Of a DNA stretch of 8,829 nt, positions 6,186 to 8,829 are shown piece by piece (position 1 is the stretch's first letter; every line of letters starts with the position of its first letter). Origin of the DNA: Eubacteriales bacterium (lineage in GTDB: Bacteria > Bacillota > Clostridia > Peptostreptococcales > Anaerovoracaceae); contig JAQXNW010000004.1 of NCBI GenBank assembly GCA_029098205.1, positions 1 to 8,829 on the forward strand, in the 5' to 3' direction. Both the position numbers and the translations under genes were made by a program. The notes beneath the pieces are model-generated. The model searched no databases. It worked only from the letters and a program-made list of their open reading frames with translations, and had not been told where the DNA came from.

Positions 6186-7253
6186 ATGAGTCAGTTTCTG
6201 GATCCCAAATATGCGTCGTTTGAGGAATACACGCCCGGCGAGCAGCCAAAGGATTTTGTTTATACAAAGTTAAATACGAACGAATCGCCGTATCCGCCGG
6301 GGCCGGCTGTCACTAAAGCTGTTTCCGATCCGGATCTGATTTCCAGGCTCCGCCTGTATTCCGATCCAACCATGAGCCGGCTTAAGAAGGCATTAGCGGA
6401 CCGGTACGATGTGTCTCCGGAGAATGTTTTCGTATCCAACGGATCGGATGAAATACTGAATTTCGCGTTTATGGCGTTCGGACAGGACGGAGTTCTTTTT
6501 CCGGAAATCAGCTACGGGTTTTATGAGGTCTTCGGGGATGTAAACCAAAGAGAGTATCGGAAAGTTCCACTGCTGGATGATTTCTCCATTCGGATTTCCG
6601 ATTATTTTGATTCGGGGAAAATGGTTGTTCTCGCAAATCCAAACGCGCCGACCGGAAAAGCGGTTTCACGGGAAGAGGTGGCCCGGATCTGTGAAAAAAA
6701 TAAGGATCACGTTGTCCTGATCGACGAAGCCTATGTGGATTTCGGCGCGGAAAGCTGTGTTTCTTTGATAAAGAAATATGAAAATCTTCTGGTTGTGCAT
6801 ACGTATTCAAAATCCAGAAGTCTTGCGGGCGCCCGTCTGGGATTTTCGTTCGCATCGGAAACTCTGACAAAGGATCTTGAAAAAATTAAATTTTCGACGA
6901 ATCCTTATAACGTGAACAGTCTTACGGCGGAGGCGGGCATTGCAGCGCTTTCGGAAGACAGTTATTATCAGGAAAATGCGGAAAAAATCAAGAAGACAAG
7001 GACTTGGACGGAAAAGGAGCTTCGATCTCTTGGCTTTGAAGTTATACCGTCGCTTTCGAATTTCCTCTTTGTCCGCAGCGATCTTATATCGGGGGAGGAG
7101 CTTTATTTCACTCTGAAATCCAAAAGGGTGCTGGTCCGGCATTTTGATTCTCCGAAAATTACGGATTACAACCGTATTACGATTGGAACTCCGGAGCAGA
7201 TGGAGCTGTTAATGCAGAAAATCCGGGAGATATTGGAGGAGAAAAATGCGTAA
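6186..7253 (+). CDS. hisC: Histidinol-phosphate aminotransferase
   Basis: This PLP-dependent class I/II (fold type I) aminotransferase converts imidazole acetol phosphate and glutamate to histidinol phosphate. The 355-residue length is normal for HisC. Motifs in order are NTNESPYPPGP near the N-terminus, SNGSDEIL (cofactor phosphate site), NPNAPTG (Asn153), IDEAYVDF (Asp180 and Tyr183, cofactor ring contacts), TYSKSRSLAGARLG with the PLP-binding Lys209, and YNRITIG with Arg330 for the substrate acid group. AAGGAG at 6173-6178 precedes the ATG. The 3' end overlaps hisB by 8 bp, indicating translational coupling. Close relatives of HisC include other PLP aminotransferases, but the setting inside his genes makes this assignment firm. 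Confidence 0.95.
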   Translation: MSQFLDPKYASFEEYTPGEQPKDFVYTKLNTNESPYPPGPAVTKAVSDPDLISRLRLYSDPTMSRLKKALADRYDVSPENVFVSNGSDEILNFAFMAFGQDGVLFPEISYGFYEVFGDVNQREYRKVPLLDDFSIRISDYFDSGKMVVLANPNAPTGKAVSREEVARICEKNKDHVVLIDEAYVDFGAESCVSLIKKYENLLVVHTYSKSRSLAGARLGFSFASETLTKDLEKIKFSTNPYNVNSLTAEAGIAALSEDSYYQENAEKIKKTRTWTEKELRSLGFEVIPSLSNFLFVRSDLISGEELYFTLKSKRVLVRHFDSPKITDYNRITIGTPEQMELLMQKIREILEEKNA

Positions 7254-7833
7254 GGCGAATATCGAGAGAAATACGAAAGAAACGGAGATCAGCCTTTGGC
7301 TTGGCTTGGAAGGTACCGGAAGCTCCGATATTGAGACCGGCGTTGGTTTTCTGAATCATATGCTGGACTTGTTCACGAGACATGGACGGTTTGACATGGA
7401 TCTCAAATGCGACGGAGATACAGAGGTTGACGACCATCACAGCACAGAAGATATCGGAATTGCGCTGGGAGAAGCGTTCCGGGAAGCGCTCGGTGAAAAG
7501 AGAGGCATCTGCCGCTATGCCGATATTGTTCTTCCGATGGATGAGGCGCTTGTACTTGCTGCAGTCGATATTTCCGGGCGCGGATATCTCAGTTTCGATG
7601 TGCCGATTCCGACGGAGAAGGTCGGTACCTTCGATACAGAGCTTGTGAAGGAATTCTTCCTCGCTTTCTGCCGGACATCCGGTGTTTCGCTTCATTTCAG
7701 GCTTCTTTCCGGAGAGAATTCGCATCACATTATTGAAGCGGTATTTAAGGCCTTCGGAAGAATCATGAAAGAGGCGGTTTCGATCGATCCTGATTTCAGA
7801 AACGAAATACCGTCTACTAAGGGAATTTTATAA
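7246..7833 (+). CDS. hisB: Imidazoleglycerol-phosphate dehydratase
   Basis: HisB is a manganese enzyme that removes water from imidazoleglycerol phosphate to give imidazole acetol phosphate, the substrate of HisC. The 195-residue product is the monofunctional form without the histidinol-phosphatase domain fused in enterobacteria. Conserved metal-site motifs are FLNHMLDLFTRHG (His38 and His46), DDHHSTED (His64, His65) and SHHIIEA (His160, His161, Glu164); DISGRGY lies between them. The ATG lies within the end of hisC, and the GGAGGAG ribosome site also lies in hisC. A separate histidinol phosphatase must be encoded elsewhere. After the stop comes the longest gap within the his genes. Confidence 0.96.
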   Translation: MRKANIERNTKETEISLWLGLEGTGSSDIETGVGFLNHMLDLFTRHGRFDMDLKCDGDTEVDDHHSTEDIGIALGEAFREALGEKRGICRYADIVLPMDEALVLAAVDISGRGYLSFDVPIPTEKVGTFDTELVKEFFLAFCRTSGVSLHFRLLSGENSHHIIEAVFKAFGRIMKEAVSIDPDFRNEIPSTKGIL

Positions 7834-7966
7834 CCCCGATTCTGGAGAAGCTGGTGAAAACGCGAGTGTCTCCCCATTCGTATTTTTGTTGATTTTCATC
7901 GGTTTCAGGGAGAGAATACGTCTTTTACAGAGTGAATCTTTTAATATCGGCAGCGCAGGGGCACTC

Positions 7967-7995
7967 TTGCAAGAGATTGTGAATTTATGTAAAAT
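7967..7995 (+). promoter_or_regulatory. Internal promoter ahead of hisH
   Basis: TTGCAA (7967-7972) and TAAAAT (7990-7995) are exactly 17 bp apart and match 4 of 6 and 5 of 6 consensus bases. Transcription would start near 8003, about 22 nt before hisH. The 191-bp gap from 7834 to 8024 contains no convincing gene. Its first part has only a weak GGAGA/TCTCC pairing (7844-7848 / 7869-7873) followed by a T-rich stretch, too weak to call a terminator. Confidence 0.6.
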
Positions 7996-8024
7996 AATAG
8001 AGTTGCCGGGAAAGGAGAGAGCGG

Positions 8025-8642
8025 ATGATTGCGATCATAGATTACGGGGTCGGAAATATCTACTCACTGATTAGTTCACTGCATCGGACTGGCGCTGAAG
8101 TCTGCTTCACAGGAGATCCGGATGAGATTGCCCGTGCGGACAGAATGGTGCTTCCCGGAGTCGGCGCTTTTGGAGACGCCGCGGAAAGTCTTCGGAAAAC
8201 GGGGTTGGACAAGGTGGTTCGGAAGGAAGCGCTTTCAGGCAAGCCGCTTCTTGGGATTTGCCTTGGAATGCAGCTCCTCTTGGAGAAGAGTTATGAATAT
8301 GGAGAGCATGAGGGATTAGGATTGATCAAAGGAACGATTGACCCGATTGAGCCCTTGGTTCCGAAGGGGTATAAAATCCCTCATATCGGGTGGAATGCGC
8401 TTCATTTCCCGAAAGACAAGCCGAAGAGTCCGCTTTTTAAGGATGTTCCGGAAAACAGCTGTGTTTATTTTGTTCATTCCTATTACGCGAATGCGAAACC
8501 GGAGTCGGTTTTGGCGACGACAGAGTACGGTGCTGAACTGACAGCAGCGGTTTCGAATGGGAATGTATATGGGGTACAGTTTCATCCGGAGAAGAGCGGA
8601 GAAATCGGGCAGCGTATCCTGAAGGCTTTTTTGGAGCTGTAA
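8025..8642 (+). CDS. hisH: Imidazole glycerol phosphate synthase, glutaminase subunit
   Basis: HisH hydrolyses glutamine and channels the ammonia to HisF, which makes imidazoleglycerol phosphate and AICAR. The 205-residue product is a class I glutamine amidotransferase with PGVGAFG near residues 45-51, the nucleophile elbow GICLGMQ (Cys79) and the His187/Glu189 pair in QFHPEKS, a complete catalytic triad. HIGWN and VYFVHSYY are typical HisH motifs. The ATG is seven bases after AAAGGAG (8011-8017), within 30 bp of a likely internal promoter. The gene is complete. A 34-bp piece of it (8559-8592, codons 179 to 190) is repeated exactly at the right end of the window. HisF must lie outside the window. 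Confidence 0.96.
   Translation: MIAIIDYGVGNIYSLISSLHRTGAEVCFTGDPDEIARADRMVLPGVGAFGDAAESLRKTGLDKVVRKEALSGKPLLGICLGMQLLLEKSYEYGEHEGLGLIKGTIDPIEPLVPKGYKIPHIGWNALHFPKDKPKSPLFKDVPENSCVYFVHSYYANAKPESVLATTEYGAELTAAVSNGNVYGVQFHPEKSGEIGQRILKAFLEL
8559..8592 (+). repeat. Direct repeat, copy 1 (inside hisH)
   Basis: These 34 bases are identical to 8796-8829. The copy encodes the HisH active-site segment with His187 and Glu189. The base to its left (T at 8558) differs from that of copy 2 (G at 8795), so the left border is sharp. Confidence 0.97.
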
Positions 8643-8762
8643 AATCTCTGCCTGCCTTCCGAAATTTTGAAAGATTTTCAGGGTTCAGAAGCGAAAGCAC
8701 AGGACGGCTCTTTTTTCGATGCGAGTTCGTTTTAAGCATGTTAGTCTGGAGGTACGGATCTT

Positions 8763-8829
8763 ATGAAAATTTATCCCGCGATCGATCTCAGAGGGGGGAA
8801 TGTATATGGGGTACAGTTTCATCCGGAGA
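8763..8829 (+). CDS. hisA: 5' fragment of hisA (ProFAR isomerase) running into a copied piece of hisH
   Basis: The ATG at 8763 follows GGAGG (8748-8752) by ten bases. The first twelve codons, MKIYPAIDLRGG, are the classic HisA start, including Asp8, a catalytic acid/base position in this family. HisA isomerises ProFAR to PRFAR, the substrate of HisH-HisF, and hisA commonly follows hisH. After this the family would continue with a Val-Arg-Leu type stretch. Instead the sequence reads NVYGVQFHPE, identical at the DNA level to hisH codons 179 to 190 and in the same frame. The gene is therefore either interrupted by a tandem duplication or, more likely, mis-assembled at the sequence edge. The window ends within it. 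Confidence 0.7.
   Translation, partial: MKIYPAIDLRGGNVYGVQFHPE
8796..8829 (+). repeat. Direct repeat, copy 2 (after the hisA start, at the window edge)
   Basis: These 34 bases exactly match 8559-8592, offset by 237 bp, and are cut off by the end of the window, so the true repeat may be longer. The offset is 79 codons, which keeps the reading frame of hisH. Confidence 0.97.

Noticed and set aside
7886..8074. A 62-codon open frame between hisB and hisH
   Set aside because: It overlaps the hisH start and contains the promoter and ribosome site of hisH, with no ribosome site of its own and no family likeness.
8643..8762. Possible terminator between hisH and hisA (T-run at about 8710-8716)
   Set aside because: The T-run is not preceded by a convincing stem, and the hisA ribosome site and start follow closely.

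Overview
The window looks like chromosomal DNA of a low-to-mid GC anaerobic Bacillota, most likely a Clostridia or Lachnospiraceae-type organism. The reasons are strong AGGAGG-type ribosome binding sites, sigma-A-like promoters, intrinsic terminators with T-runs, and a his operon that pairs a HisS-like HisZ with a short-form HisG. This placement is inference from gene content; no search was run. All genes are on the + strand.

Layout: (1) 1-981 is the 3' part of coaBC (coenzyme A synthesis), closed by a strong terminator at 1015-1050. (2) 1202-4000 holds a radical SAM protein with a Cys-rich SPASM-like C-terminus, an overlapping CPBP-family (Abi/Rce1-like) membrane protease and a small one-TM Cys-motif protein. 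The radical SAM gene has its own promoter. A terminator-like hairpin sits inside the first codons of the protease gene. (3) 4001-4316 is a gene-free stretch with two hairpins, a four-copy 8-bp AT-rich tandem repeat and a likely promoter. (4) 4317 to the end is a histidine biosynthesis operon: hisZ-hisG-hisC-hisB-(191-bp gap with an internal promoter)-hisH-hisA (start only). hisD, often found between hisG and hisC in this kind of operon, is absent.

The his genes cooperate as follows. HisZ and HisG form the ATP phosphoribosyltransferase that commits ATP and PRPP to histidine. HisB dehydrates imidazoleglycerol phosphate, and HisC transaminates the product to histidinol phosphate. HisH supplies ammonia to HisF (not in the window), and HisA makes the PRFAR substrate for HisH-HisF.

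The most unusual observation is at the right edge. After 12 normal codons hisA runs, in the same frame, into an exact copy of at least 34 bp of hisH that encodes its catalytic His-Pro-Glu motif. The offset is 237 bp (79 codons). This is the signature of either a 237-bp tandem duplication or an assembly mis-join. The abrupt end of the window inside the repeat makes an artefact the more likely explanation. I see no convincing undescribed defence or mobile system, and no tRNA, rRNA, CRISPR array or insertion sequence.
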